64,000 nucleotides of DNA from Picochlorum sp. 'celeri' (taxonomy: Eukaryota; Chlorophyta; Trebouxiophyceae): positions 930,001 to 994,000 of the forward strand of contig JAACMV010000017.1 in assembly GCA_010909725.1 (NCBI GenBank), given 5' to 3'. The notes under the pieces were generated by a model. It did not search any database. It had not been told where the DNA came from and saw only the letters and a program-made list of their open reading frames with translations. Shown here one piece after another: positions 20,222 to 31,600 of the stretch (positions are counted from its first letter, which is position 1; every line of letters begins with the position of its first letter). Both the position numbers and the translations under genes were made by a program.

Positions 20222-22192
20222 ATGGGTGGTAGACAGTTGCAGAAGCTGCTAAAGGAGCGAGAGAGTCTGCTGAAGGTAGAGGAAGATGAGCAGGACCAAA
20301 GCTCTCCTGCTGCTCAGTCTCCACTGAGTAGTGCATCATCTGATGACGTAGGTGGCACGGTGTTCAACCCATTCAGTTTATTGACTGGGGATGAGGAGCA
20401 TTCAGAGCCGGAAGCGTGTGAAGAGGAAGAGGAGGAGGAGGAGGAGGAGGAACTGACTGTTCAAGGCACACACAAAGCCAAGAAGACTAAGAGGAAGAAG
20501 AAAAAGGCGTCGCTGGCATTTAAATCAACTGCAGAGGCTGGAGGTAGTGAGGAGAAGGAAGAAGAAGATCTTGAAAAAGTTTTCCGAGAGCTAAATATCG
20601 AAATGCCAGTCAAATGTGAGGATACTGCTACTTCATCAAACAGTAAAAGAGGTGATCTTCTACAAATTCAGTCCAAATATCTTCGGGCTGAGGAGGAGTT
20701 GAAACGCTTGTTCGGATCTGACGTGACACGTGAATCAAGAAGTGAACGAGAACTCTCTAACGGGGATGGGTTCTCAGGGGCGAGCAGGAGGATCCGTCGC
20801 TTGGCTGCCCGTGGATTGATCAGGCAGCACGAACTCCGAGACGGACTCCTTATCCATCCAAGGAATACATGGCCCGCGTTTCGAATTGATGATCTTAAAT
20901 TGACACAGACGGGCACAAGTCCTGACGGAAAGGCAATTATGACATATATTGGATCCCAGTTTTATGAGTCTGTGCAAGCCAAATTCGCCGAGTGCCAGGC
21001 ATCATTCAATCCTAGGATGCTGATGGGATTGTTACAAGCCTATCCGTATCATGTAGATGGTCTTTTGACGATGGCAGACGTATATAGATCCACAGGTGAT
21101 GGAGCCTACTCCGATGAGTTGATAGAAAAAGCATTGTACATCCTAGAGCGAGGTTGGCCTAGAACATTTATAAATTCAATCAATACTGGGCCAGGGATCC
21201 ATGTTCCGTACGAGAATCATAATAAATCATTCTTTCGCTGTCTAATGAGATATATCCAGATACTTGGAAAGCGAGGGCTGCACAGGAGTGCATTGGAAAT
21301 TTCAAAGCTGATGCTCTCATTGAATTCGCACGATCCATGTGGCATTCTCTTCACAATTGATTACTACGCCCTGAGGTGCAAAAAGTATGATTTCTTGCAT
21401 CAGATGTCCCAAGAATATGACGACGGGGGAATCGCAATCATGCCAAACATTGTATATTCTGTTGCATTGGCAAGGTTTTATCAAGAGCTGGATGCTGGGC
21501 AAAATGGCCATGCCAATGAGAATAGAGATACATCGGCTGAAAATTTGTTGATGAAAGCTATAATGATACATCCCGAGGTACTCGTCAAGCTTCAAAAGAA
21601 GTTACAAGAGGATGTCAAGGTTGCTATCTCACATTCTTGGGAAGAGGTACTACAGATGGATCCATTCGGGTCTGCTACTGCTGAAGCACTGGCTGAGAAC
21701 GCTTCTTTGGAAAGAATTGTAGATATTTTCATCGAAAGGCACCATTTGCTTTGGAAATCATCCGCTGTCCAGGATTTTATGCTGAGAGCAGCAAAGAGAG
21801 TGGCATATGCAGCAACAGATCCATCAGACGTGCAGAGACAAAAATTACCTTTTGGTCTCGCCATCGACGATTGGACAAGTATGAGGAAACAAGCATTTCC
21901 TGCAAGTGAAGAAAATTCCTACAATCATCTCCATGTTCATGATTTCTCAGATTCGGTTGCTGCATTACCCCCAGAAGAAGTGCAAGATGCTCTTCAACAG
22001 CATCCTGATCCAATGGACGACTTACAGCCACATGAAATGGAGGCTATTCTGGCGAACGCCATGCAAGATGGCCAGATCGAAAATCTCGAAGATACTGGTG
22101 CTTTGGCAGGATTTCTTAGAAGCCTGCTTCCATGGGTCAATGCTGGTCAGGTGCCTTCATATTCTGACGAGGACGAAGAGCCTGCTTCTTGA
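20222..22192 (+). CDS. TCF25: TCF25 / Rqc1 homologue
   Basis: A 656-residue homologue of TCF25 (yeast Rqc1), a component of ribosome-associated quality control that works with the Listerin ligase on nascent chains from stalled ribosomes. The N-terminus has the family's acidic and Lys-rich stretches (EEEEEEEEEE, KAKKTKRKKKK). The conserved core holds RLAARGLIRQ, LLIHPRNTWP, LLQAYPYHVDGLLTMADVYR, LIEKALYILERGW, FFRCLMRYIQILGKRGLHRS and LNSHDPCGILFTIDYYALR. It ends in an acidic tail. The start is ATG at 20222 (MGGRQLQKLLKERE, the usual family beginning); upstream in-frame codons begin only with TTG. Confidence 0.9.
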   Translation: MGGRQLQKLLKERESLLKVEEDEQDQSSPAAQSPLSSASSDDVGGTVFNPFSLLTGDEEHSEPEACEEEEEEEEEEELTVQGTHKAKKTKRKKKKASLAFKSTAEAGGSEEKEEEDLEKVFRELNIEMPVKCEDTATSSNSKRGDLLQIQSKYLRAEEELKRLFGSDVTRESRSERELSNGDGFSGASRRIRRLAARGLIRQHELRDGLLIHPRNTWPAFRIDDLKLTQTGTSPDGKAIMTYIGSQFYESVQAKFAECQASFNPRMLMGLLQAYPYHVDGLLTMADVYRSTGDGAYSDELIEKALYILERGWPRTFINSINTGPGIHVPYENHNKSFFRCLMRYIQILGKRGLHRSALEISKLMLSLNSHDPCGILFTIDYYALRCKKYDFLHQMSQEYDDGGIAIMPNIVYSVALARFYQELDAGQNGHANENRDTSAENLLMKAIMIHPEVLVKLQKKLQEDVKVAISHSWEEVLQMDPFGSATAEALAENASLERIVDIFIERHHLLWKSSAVQDFMLRAAKRVAYAATDPSDVQRQKLPFGLAIDDWTSMRKQAFPASEENSYNHLHVHDFSDSVAALPPEEVQDALQQHPDPMDDLQPHEMEAILANAMQDGQIENLEDTGALAGFLRSLLPWVNAGQVPSYSDEDEEPAS

Positions 22193-22306
22193 TGCAGAAA
22201 TATTTAATGAAATTTTGGTCGGTCACCTGTGGATATTCGTCTGTGTAAACATTCAGACTCGCAACCTCCAACTGGTGAGTGAACAAACGCTGTGGTTGAA
22301 CCACAA

Positions 22307-23281
22307 ATGGCTAGTATCACGCATATTCCTCTCAGGAGGCTCTATATTAGCAATCAAAGCATTAATAGCCAAGGGGCACATCGATCTGTGGTTGCCAAGG
22401 CGAATGCTTCTAGGAGGGATGGGCTGATGCTAGTGACTGGAGTTTTGATCAATCAGGTATCTCAGGCTGCATTTGGATCAGACGATTTGCCCAAATCTTC
22501 CCAAACAGAGGGATCCTGCAATGGACCTGATTGTATCGGGGAAATCAATGAAACACTGAATACCTGTTCAATGAACTTGGACTCTTGCGTATCGACTTTA
22601 AACGACGACGAGTCTCATTTCATAGCCCCTTGGGAGTTCGAGAGTGACAGGTCAGAAGCCATTGAAAAGCTTATTGACGTTGCGACTGGGGGGGCATATG
22701 ATCCTTCGTTCATTGATTCACCGTTTGGTGTGCAGCAGACTGATGCTGCTGCATACATAGCAAAGGGCGTGATCGCTGTCCTGCGAAACGGAGAGATGCC
22801 GGAGAAGCCGAAGAGAAAGCTTCAAGATGCTGTGGTTCCATTCAAGGGTGAACTTATCGATCGACATACCACGCAGGGTGGTTCCGAGTATGTCAGGATC
22901 ACTCTGTACCCTTCAGGAGGAGAAAATGAATCTTCACAGGATGTTGATCCCATTGAGATCATTGATGCAGAGTTCTTGTTCTTAAAGGGCGATTCGATTG
23001 TAAATGTGAGAGCTGTTTCTAGAGGGCAACCAGAAAGTGAGGGATTTGATAGAGGTCAGATTTCATTCAGCACGACATCTGGGTTCTTGGTGGACAAGAA
23101 TGTTGCCAGGCGAAGAATGGAAGGGCTTCGCAGAGCATTAAGATGGCAGCTAGCTCCCGTTCTTACAGATTTTGATCCGAAATTCAATCCAGAAGTTCCT
23201 GAAATCGTTGAGAGGATATTCCAGCCATTTTCTGAAAAGAATAGTTTCAAACCATCTGGCGAGCCATATCCTGTTGAGTAG
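22307..23281 (+). CDS. DUF1499 protein, probably plastid lumenal
   Basis: A 324-residue protein with a C-terminal DUF1499 domain: the Cys-containing SCVSTLNDDESHFIAPWEF stretch, AEFLFLKGDSIVNVRAVSRG and a final RRRMEGLRRAL helix. DUF1499 proteins of algae and plants are mostly plastid or thylakoid lumen proteins of unknown function. The N-terminus is basic and hydroxylated, followed by a short hydrophobic segment (GLMLVTGVLINQVSQAAFG), compatible with a bipartite lumen-targeting signal. The domain holds an insert (about residues 120-200) that separates the two conserved parts. The start is ATG at 22307; GTG at 22292 is ignored. It is convergent with the FKBP gene, 73 bp away. Confidence 0.78.
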   Translation: MASITHIPLRRLYISNQSINSQGAHRSVVAKANASRRDGLMLVTGVLINQVSQAAFGSDDLPKSSQTEGSCNGPDCIGEINETLNTCSMNLDSCVSTLNDDESHFIAPWEFESDRSEAIEKLIDVATGGAYDPSFIDSPFGVQQTDAAAYIAKGVIAVLRNGEMPEKPKRKLQDAVVPFKGELIDRHTTQGGSEYVRITLYPSGGENESSQDVDPIEIIDAEFLFLKGDSIVNVRAVSRGQPESEGFDRGQISFSTTSGFLVDKNVARRRMEGLRRALRWQLAPVLTDFDPKFNPEVPEIVERIFQPFSEKNSFKPSGEPYPVE

Positions 23282-23354
23282 GGGCCCTTGTTGAGTTCTT
23301 GTTTTCAAAATTCCTTCACATGAATAATGTATGTAATTATGGGATACACAATGA

Positions 23355-25093
23355 TCATGTCTCATTCTGATCTTCCTTGGCATCGTTCTCCTCCTTGTTC
23401 GCATCGTTTGCTTGTGCCTCCTCCAATTTCTTTGATTCCTCTTCCCTTGCCTTCTCGATCTCTCGCTCCTTCTTTGCCTGAATCTCTAACTTCTGGAATG
23501 TAGATGACCACAAAGACTTTTCTTTCTGGGATGATTTTGCCTCTGCAGTTTTGAGCCGCTTGCGAAGGATCTTGAAATCCCCCGTTATCTGGATCATTTC
23601 CGAGAGCAAGCTTAATATCTTGTGCTGCTTCAATCCAATCTTGAGTATCAATATATGACTGTGCCCTGCGGTACAACGCTTTCATATTATATGGATCAGT
23701 TTCTATTACTTTTGACGCTGCTTCTCTCCGCTCTCAATGGCTCTTTCATCTTCAGATATGCTGCTGCAGAATTCAACTGCAGAGACTTGAGAATCTTCTT
23801 AGCTTCCTCATTGTTCTCTGCACTGAAGTTGTCATTGAATTCCACACATGTCTTTGACCGGTCCCAATATTTGATAGCACGAGAAACTTTACCAGCTTTA
23901 ATGCAGCATTGCCTTTGTCTTTCAGCAAAGAAGCATTGGAGATCTTCTCCTCCTCATCCATATCCCAAGATTCTTTTGCCTTCTCCATTCCAACAATTTG
24001 ATGTCATAGATTACTGTAGCTGCACCAGGCACATTCAAATCTTCGGATCCCGAGTTTCCAAAGGCATATTCCGGGTCAATTTTGACAAGAGCATGCTCAT
24101 GCAATTTCATCTTCATGATTGCTAGTTCCAAACCCTCACAAGGGCACTGATCCATCCTCAGTCACAAACTCAAGGGAGAATCCTCTGGCTTCTCATCAAA
24201 TACAGTCCCATCCTCAAGCCTACCAATATAACTTACTTTCACAGTGGCACCTGCATTCGGGTGCTTCCAGTCATCGATAGAATTCAGAGACTTTTTTCAC
24301 AACCTTGTGGTCTGCAGTCAACAAATTCGACCTTGTGCCAATCAATAAGCGACACCTGAATCTCCAAATCCAAACTTGCATCGATCCCATACTGCTCTGC
24401 ACTTGACGCAGACAATCCATACTCTCCTGCCCGTATAATCACGGTGGCCTCTTCAGTTTTCTTCATCTTTCTCACTGCCATATCCAACCCTGTGCAGCGA
24501 AAGCCGGATGTCGCCTCAGTACCCATGAAAAGTGCCGCGTTATGGTTTCCAACGATGACCTCTTGCTCCCCCTTCTTCGTAGAATAGATGATTTTCTCGC
24601 TGCCCTTCTCCTTGACAGTCAGATGAACAAGAGCGTCATCCTGCTCATTTGGGGTAGCCCATCCCTCACCCTCCTTTGTCACAAACTTCAAAACCCCTCC
24701 ATCACCAGACTCGGTGATATCTGCATGGCTTTCCAACCAAGTAGCTCCACCTCAAGACCAATGTGGCATTGCCAGGAAGAGACTCACCAGCTCCATTCTC
24801 ACCGTATCGTATTCTGGATCTATAGTGAAGCGTGGAAATCTCGCCTTTTTTCATTGTGGGCCACTCCAACATCCCATCCTTTGATCACAGATCCCTTTCC
24901 AAGCTCAAATGAGAACGGATCTCCTCGCTTGCGTGATGAGTCGAACTCAGTGCCGTCAGACTGGAGGTTCCCAACATAATGCACCCTGGACCGTATCCCC
25001 AGGCTCGGGCACACCATCCTCCTCCCCATATTTCAATATTTCCTGATAACTTTCTGGGGGCTAGGCAACCTCAATTGTCTCAAGCACGCTCAT
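23355..25093 (-). CDS. FKBP-TPR peptidyl-prolyl isomerase (ROF1/FKBP62 type), frameshifted in this sequence
   Basis: A multi-domain cis-trans prolyl isomerase and likely Hsp90 co-chaperone. Read across frames it has FKBP domain 1 ([29 protein letters not shown]), domain 2 ([14 protein letters not shown] to [10 protein letters not shown]), domain 3 ([40 protein letters not shown]), then TPRs ([29 protein letters not shown]) and a Lys/Glu-rich coiled tail. About 579 codons, like plant ROF1 (551). At least ten single-base gains or losses break it, mostly in short homopolymers, for example an extra base in 24984-24986 and 24858-24860 and a missing one near 24756. Conserved residues are intact between breaks, so sequence error is more likely than decay. 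The start is ATG at 25093. Confidence 0.8.
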
Positions 25094-25615
25094 CGCAATT
25101 GTGGGTTGTTCTTCTTTCCGTGATCAATTGTCAAATACAGTGGGTGCAAAGCAGCTAGATTGAGTGCTGCAGGATGCAGAAATACTTAACGCCTAATTCC
25201 AAAGATGTTATGTACTGAACGGATTCCAATGATAGCTCTGCATACGTTTGTGGAGATGCCATGGCATCGCATCCAAGTGCTTCTAGAAAATTCTACAAGG
25301 TCGCGCCCAAAGGGCCAGGCACATGCACTGTGCATCTTGGATTTTAAATTAGGAATTCCTTATTTAAATATACCCCGACACTCTCCTGTAGCACTGTCCA
25401 GGCTAATACTTCCGGGTGATAGGCGTTCAGTTGCTCAATCTAGACTATAAGGAGAATATTTAGTATCCTTGGATATCCGAAATATGTGCATGGAATCTGA
25501 GAGCTCTCATTGACGCCACTTCCATGGTCGTACAATAAGAGTCCGGCCACTCGCTGGGGCTCATCTACAATCATTATTGATTAATTGAAAATTTTCATGT
25601 CATATAGGCGTCCCA
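25094..25615. promoter_or_regulatory. divergent promoter region, FKBP / helicase
   Basis: 522 bp, A+T-rich towards the helicase. Because neighbouring sequence shows indels, details here may also be unreliable. No RNA gene recognised. Confidence 0.4.
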
Positions 25616-28600
25616 ATGTTGCCGGGAAGCACTCTAAGGGAGTCGCACCGAGACATTTTGCTGGCAGGTTTGAAGGGGGATGTTGTGAGTGGAGGGTTAT
25701 GGTACCAGTCTTGTGGTGCATGGAACGATCATGTCCGTACAAAAGATGGCCCAGGTGAAAGAGTCAAAGCCAAAGTACGAAGCGATTCCATCGGAATTTG
25801 ATTCTGTGGATGAATATATACGGGTATTTGACCCTTTGGTAGTTGAGGAGGCAAAGGAGTGTGTGAGGTCATCATGGATTGAGCACTGCCAGGGGGGGCA
25901 TGGCATGTATGCAGTTATCACAAGTGTAGATGATTTAAAAATCAGGGGGATGCTGCAGCGCAATATAGACAGATATGGAGCGTGGTGAAATTGGGGGGTA
26001 CGAAAGGGGTCTTGTGAGCGAGTTGATACGATTGTGTCCACCAAATATGGTTTGTTGTTTTATCATACGAAAAGACCGTCTACGTCAATGTCCGGAATAC
26101 ATGATTGGATCTGTGCTGGAGCGGAGTGCAAAGATAAGGAGGAAGGTGTATTGGTCGCTGGCGTGGCTCTACGAAAGGGAGTGGGGCAACAGCAGGGGTT
26201 GTGGATCAAGGTGCATCCCATTTGTCAGCGACACGTGAATGCAGTCTTCTCGAAAGAATCGGACAATCAGAATGAGTGTCATGCATGCATATCATCATTT
26301 CAACGGCTCAAGGATTCTGTCCAAAAGGAATGGTGGGTAACGCAACACAAATGCTTGTGAGTTCTGAGCGGGAATTCGATGCTCTTCACTCCGTGAGAAG
26401 TATTGACTCTAGCCTGATGCGATATATTCTGAAGCCATCTTTGCTTGTTTCTATGAATCGGGTGTATATGAATGATACTGTTAGGAGGGATATGTGGCCA
26501 AAGCATGCTCAGCACAAGCCGTTCATTCAATTTTTGAAATCCAAATATGATTACAGGCAGCTGGAAGCAATAGAAATGACGGCCCTGTCAATTGACGTCA
26601 AGAAACGGAGGGTCTTCAAATACTAATTTGCCGTTTGTACTGATTCAGGGTCCTCCAGGAACAGGTATTGCACATGTTTCCCATGTTGTCATTTGTATGG
26701 CACATCTCAAAAGCTAACACTGCTGTTGCAGGCAAAACGCATACAGTCCTTGGTGTTTTAAAATGTATGGCATTTGTCCGCGTATCAGCAGTATTATTCC
26801 ATCATGATACAGAGTGTTATTGAGAGAACAAAGAAGACTGGCTCTGGACTCAACTCTATGTCTCATGCATTGGGACTTGGCGCAAAAAAGCCTAGGATAT
26901 TGGTTTGCACGCCATCTAATGCAGCATGTGACGAGTTGATGGCACGTGTGATGAAAGATGGGTTTTGTGATGGCAATGGAAAGGCGTACAAGCCAAATAT
27001 TGTGAGGATAGGTGGGGATGCAGCAGTCGATCCTAGGGTGAAGGATAGATTCCTGAATTCGTTGGTTTCGCGGTACTCATCTATGTCTGAGACGGATTGG
27101 CAGAATAGCTACCTAGAATGTGTCCATAAATTGCAAAATGTTGAACGAGAAGGGCGAATAATGGAAGCTTCACTGTCAAAAACATCCTCACAGTCTGAAA
27201 TAAATGCTGCGGCTCATGCCTTGGTGGACATTTCCCAGTCAGTAGACAGGGTCTCAAAGCAGATTGAGAAGCTTCAGGCCTGTAAGCCATTGGTATCGGG
27301 AGCAAAGGATGGGTCCTTTGGCCGCCAGGCTATAAGTGAAGTGGAGACTTTACTTTTGGCAGAGGCAGAAATGGTTTTTTCCACGCTTTCTTCTACTCAA
27401 AGGAAAATTTTCAAGGATGCATGCTCCAGAGCTCCATTTCACACGGTACTGATTGATGAAGCTGGGCAGGCATCGGAAGTTGCTACATTACAGCCATTGA
27501 CTGCTGGCGCAAAAAGTGTTGTGCTTGTTGGGGATCCCCAGCAGTTGCCAGCCACAATTCTATCCGAGGCCGGAAAAGCTGTACAAATGGAACGCTCTCT
27601 ATTTGAAAGGCTTCAACGCAAAGGCTGTCCAGTAGCATTATTATCTGTGCAGTATAGAATGCACCCAGAAATTAGAAAATTTCCCTCGCAAGCATTTCTA
27701 CAATGGCAAATTGGAGGATGCCAAGGAAGTGTGTGATATGCCTTCAGAGCCATACCATAACACAAATTTTCTTGGTCCCTACCAAGTTTTGATGTTGCAG
27801 AAGGTCAAGAAAAGAGAGGAAAGAATGGTGGCTCTCTAAGCAATGCTGCAGAGGCAGATTTAGCAGCGGGTCTCTATGGCCGCCTCATGCAGGAATTAGA
27901 GCTGCAACTTGCATCGACGACCATCTCAGTTGCTGTAATTACACCCATATAGGGAACAGAAAGCGCTTCTACGTAAACGATTTGAAGAATATGGGGAAGT
28001 AAATCTCTCAAAAAAGGTCGCAATCGAGACAATCGATAGCTATCAAGGCAGGCAAGTTGATGTTGTAATTCTGTCTTTGTGTAAGGGCAGGCTCTGGTGG
28101 AGGACTCGGATTTGTCAATGATGTGAGGCGAATGAATGTTGCCATCACAAGGGCAAGGAGAAGTTTATGGATCTTAGGCGCCTTAGCGACCCTTCGGGCA
28201 AATAAGGAATGGAAGGCTCTCATCCAGGATGCAGAGGAGAGGAAGCTCGTTGTGTCACCAGCTTGTGCAGAGAAGCTGTTCCCTGAATTAGATTCTTTGC
28301 GAAGAAGAAGGTCCCTGATAAACAGCCCATGAGTTCCGCGAGGAAATCGTCAAATTGCGTTAACCTGGTTCCCATGAGGCCTTTGGCTGCTCGACCCATG
28401 GCCCCTGTTGTACCAATGAAGAAAGCTACAAAGCATCAGCCTATAAGTACTTCTTCCAGGCCCATGAAGAAATTACAGGATGCCGAGAAGAAAGAATATT
28501 GAAGGACCTCCATGCATAATTCGAATGAGGCAAAGGTTGTTGTATCACAAAAGAGAAAAAAGAGAACTCGCTCAGAGCAAAGCAATACTGGAACGACATA

Positions 28601-28624
28601 TCCTAGTATACCCGAAGGGCGTTA
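25616..28624 (+). CDS. SEN1/MAA3-like SF1B helicase, one intron, frameshifted in this sequence
   Basis: A UPF1/SEN1-family RNA-DNA helicase, thought to resolve R-loops and help end transcription. Read across frames: an N-terminal SEN1-type block (DSVDEYIRVFDPL, VSTKYGLLFYH), Walker A GPPGTGKT, then CTPSNAACDELMARV, LIDEAGQASE (motif II), LVGDPQQLPAT (III), SVQYRMHPEIR (IV), AIETIDSYQGRQVDVVILS (V), and MNVAITRARRSLWILG (VI). A 67-bp intron (26665-26731) splits the Walker A codons between Thr and Gly. At least eight one-base indels lie at about 25.68, 25.98, 26.36, 26.62, 27.70, 27.78, 27.95 and 28.32 kb. The basic tail (KKKVPDKQP, QKRKKRTRSEQ) probably runs to the TAA near 28624 after one more frameshift; 28502 is the alternative end. 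Confidence 0.8.
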
Positions 28625-28684
28625 ACTTTCGATTATCTGATCATATAAATATTTATAATAGTAATTAATTATGATTAACGTGTC

Positions 28685-31600
28685 CTATGCAAATCCAAAT
28701 CCCTCTTTACCCTCGTGAATGGCGATCAGCAACCTCTCTTTAAGTCTATCTTTTGAACTGTATTCTGGCAAGTCTAACTGATTAAAACAGGTATGCGCAG
28801 TCGGAAGCCTATCTTCATCGCCGTACGCTTTGTGAATCTGAAACTTCTGCCTCCCAGATATCGCTTGAAGTTCACTAAATCCCCCTACCGGGACCTTGAA
28901 GTGCCCGTGACAAATTGGAGAAGAAGGGCCTTTTGCTCCCTGTCCATGGCCAAAGCAATCTCCCAGAACCATAGGATGACTTGCGAAGATGCAGAGTAAC
29001 CCCCATGATATTCACAATTCGCTCTTAAATCCAATACATCCACATCTGGAAGACCCGAAATCATCAATTCCAATTCATGATCATTGAATAGGGAGATTGA
29101 GATGCGTGGTACCACGTTTCCAAAAACCCATCTAGAATGCATGAATTGAGGTTGAATCGCATTCGTCATCCGATGGAGAGCTACAAGCATCCACGTAATC
29201 TCTTTTTGTTTTGGTCAGTCACCTTGGTATTAGCACCATTGGAACATAGTTCAACGACTTGACTTCTGCCCAAAGAAATCAGATTCTTCAGAGAATGTCA
29301 AATCCAAAACCCCATCAATATCATTCTCTAACATCCAGCTCAAGTTCTTGAAAAAGTCTGGATCAACCCCTTTCAATATCACGATATGTCCAGTGGTTGA
29401 CCAAGCATAGTTTGTAGAAGGATCGCGTGAAGTGAGGCATCAATGATCTGGTTATCCAGCCAAGCTTTGCCAACAACATGGCCCACAATTTGAAATAATC
29501 CAGATGGGATATACCCCTAGCTTGATCTGTTTGTACAATGGAATTTGGATTTGGCTGATAGGTTGATGAACCCTGTGGAACAGCCTCGAAGAGAGATTAT
29601 TCCAGGGTTTTAAACATCTCTCTGACATCACCTGATACCATTCTCTTGTCAAGCCTCCAACATCTACACCCTCTTCTCCTGAGAAAGTAACCTTCAAGGG
29701 TGACCTCATCTGAGACTTCGACACCACGCGGAGCTGATTGAAAGAATCCTCGAATACATGGGCGCGTCGCACATTCAGGGAGAGCCGTGAATGATGTGCA
29801 AGCTGCCTTGCCAAGGTCTGAACGCGTTTTCTGAAATGAACTCTCTTATTCTCAAAGTCAAGCAGCTTAGGATATTTGAGCAAACATATTCATCGATCCA
29901 TCCAGCACAGTCGGATCATTAGAGACGATCAAATTAATTAGCTTTCTGTGATTCTCAGCAAATCGAGAGAAGTTCGAATCTGATGATGGCAGACAGACAA
30001 CTTGAGATTTGTCAGGTGAACGAGATCCCTCTGCTTTTTCCGATTTTTGACTTCCTGCCATCACATCGATTGATTGTATTCTAGTAAAACTCGCCACAGT
30101 TTGCTCCTGTGCTGCTTTCGAGACTTCCTCTCTTTTGATCGTCCACGCTTGCTCCTCTTCTGTCAGCTCATTGATTTCCCTTGCAAGAACTTCCAGAGAG
30201 CATGAAGAGCACCTTAAGGTATCATGTATCAGAAAATATGATTCCACGTAAGGGCGTATCATTTTCACAGAGAGTGGCAAATGTTTTTCCTGTCACATTT
30301 TCTTGCTTCTGCAATTCCTGCTCGATTGCTTTGGCAGCAATGTTGAATGGGCCCCACAAGGTGTTTTAGTTCTCTCGAGCATCTTCTCCAAAACTTTCCC
30401 AGCAATGCTGCGCAACTCGCTCTGCTTCAGCTGGCAAGCTTGGAGGATTTGGGTCGAAGCAATCAACAACAAGTTGGAAAATACCTTCAGCCCACTGCTT
30501 GAAGACACCTAAATATGCCTAAGCCTTTGCTCTCTGGCCTCAAAATCTTGGTTGCAAGATTTGCACCATTGGTCAAATCTTGTAACTCAGTCATGGCAGT
30601 CAAAGAGAGGCGCTCAATAAATTCAGCTGCTGCGCTTCCTATTATTTCCCAGCAGTCTGAGTTGACAGATGTGATTGAATGTAATATCATTCTGACACAG
30701 TCTGTTTCTGACTCTTTGAGAGATGGATACGTCAGCATCATCACATAGTTCCGAATAATATCTTTGTTAAGCACTTTAATCGCTTTGCGGGGTCCAATAG
30801 CTTTCTCTTCCAACTCCTTGATCTCATTCTCTAGTTGTTCTATCTCTAGCGTATCAATAGCAGGGGAATCTGATGTACCCTCAACCCCTTTGGTATTTTT
30901 GTCCCTAATCTCCTTGATTTTCTTCTTCTTTGATTGAATGCTATTTTCCATTTCTTCGAAGTGGCTTAAAAATGTCCGAACAACTTCTAAAGACATGCTT
31001 CGTAAAGAACACTTTGAGATATCATGCCGCAAGGGCAAACTCAAGAGGACATCAAGAGCTGGTACAGAACTTCTGTGGTTTGTATCCATGATATCAATGT
31101 GAATGATACCCATAGACTTATAAAGATCATAAAGAGACGATATATCCATCTCCAGCACATTATTTACCCCCCCTTTCAACGAGATTAAAGCAATACCTGA
31201 GAAGCTCAAGCAGTCGCCTTGTAACTGCACTGGACAAAAATTCCTGATTGAGGAATGCCAGTGTCATCATCAGGTTCCTCGAGATCCAGTAATTTCAAAA
31301 CGACTGAGGAACCATGTGTGTCTACAATATATTGATGGATATCTGTGAGTAGAGATGGCATAGGATGTTTCAGATTCGTAAGTGTAGCCTGCAAATTTTC
31401 TGTGTCTGTCTCCAGATTTGAAAGCGGGCACCTCAGTAGGCAGAAGATTTGCCTAAAAATTGCTTGAAGCCGTGTGTTTGGATTCCGTTAAATGCCTTAT
31501 CGCTCTATTCAAATGAAGCTTGCCTTCCCAGCGTCCAAACTTGAGCAGCCTCAAAAGTTGTGGTATCTGATTCTCTTGCAGAAGAGGTTCACTATCGCTT

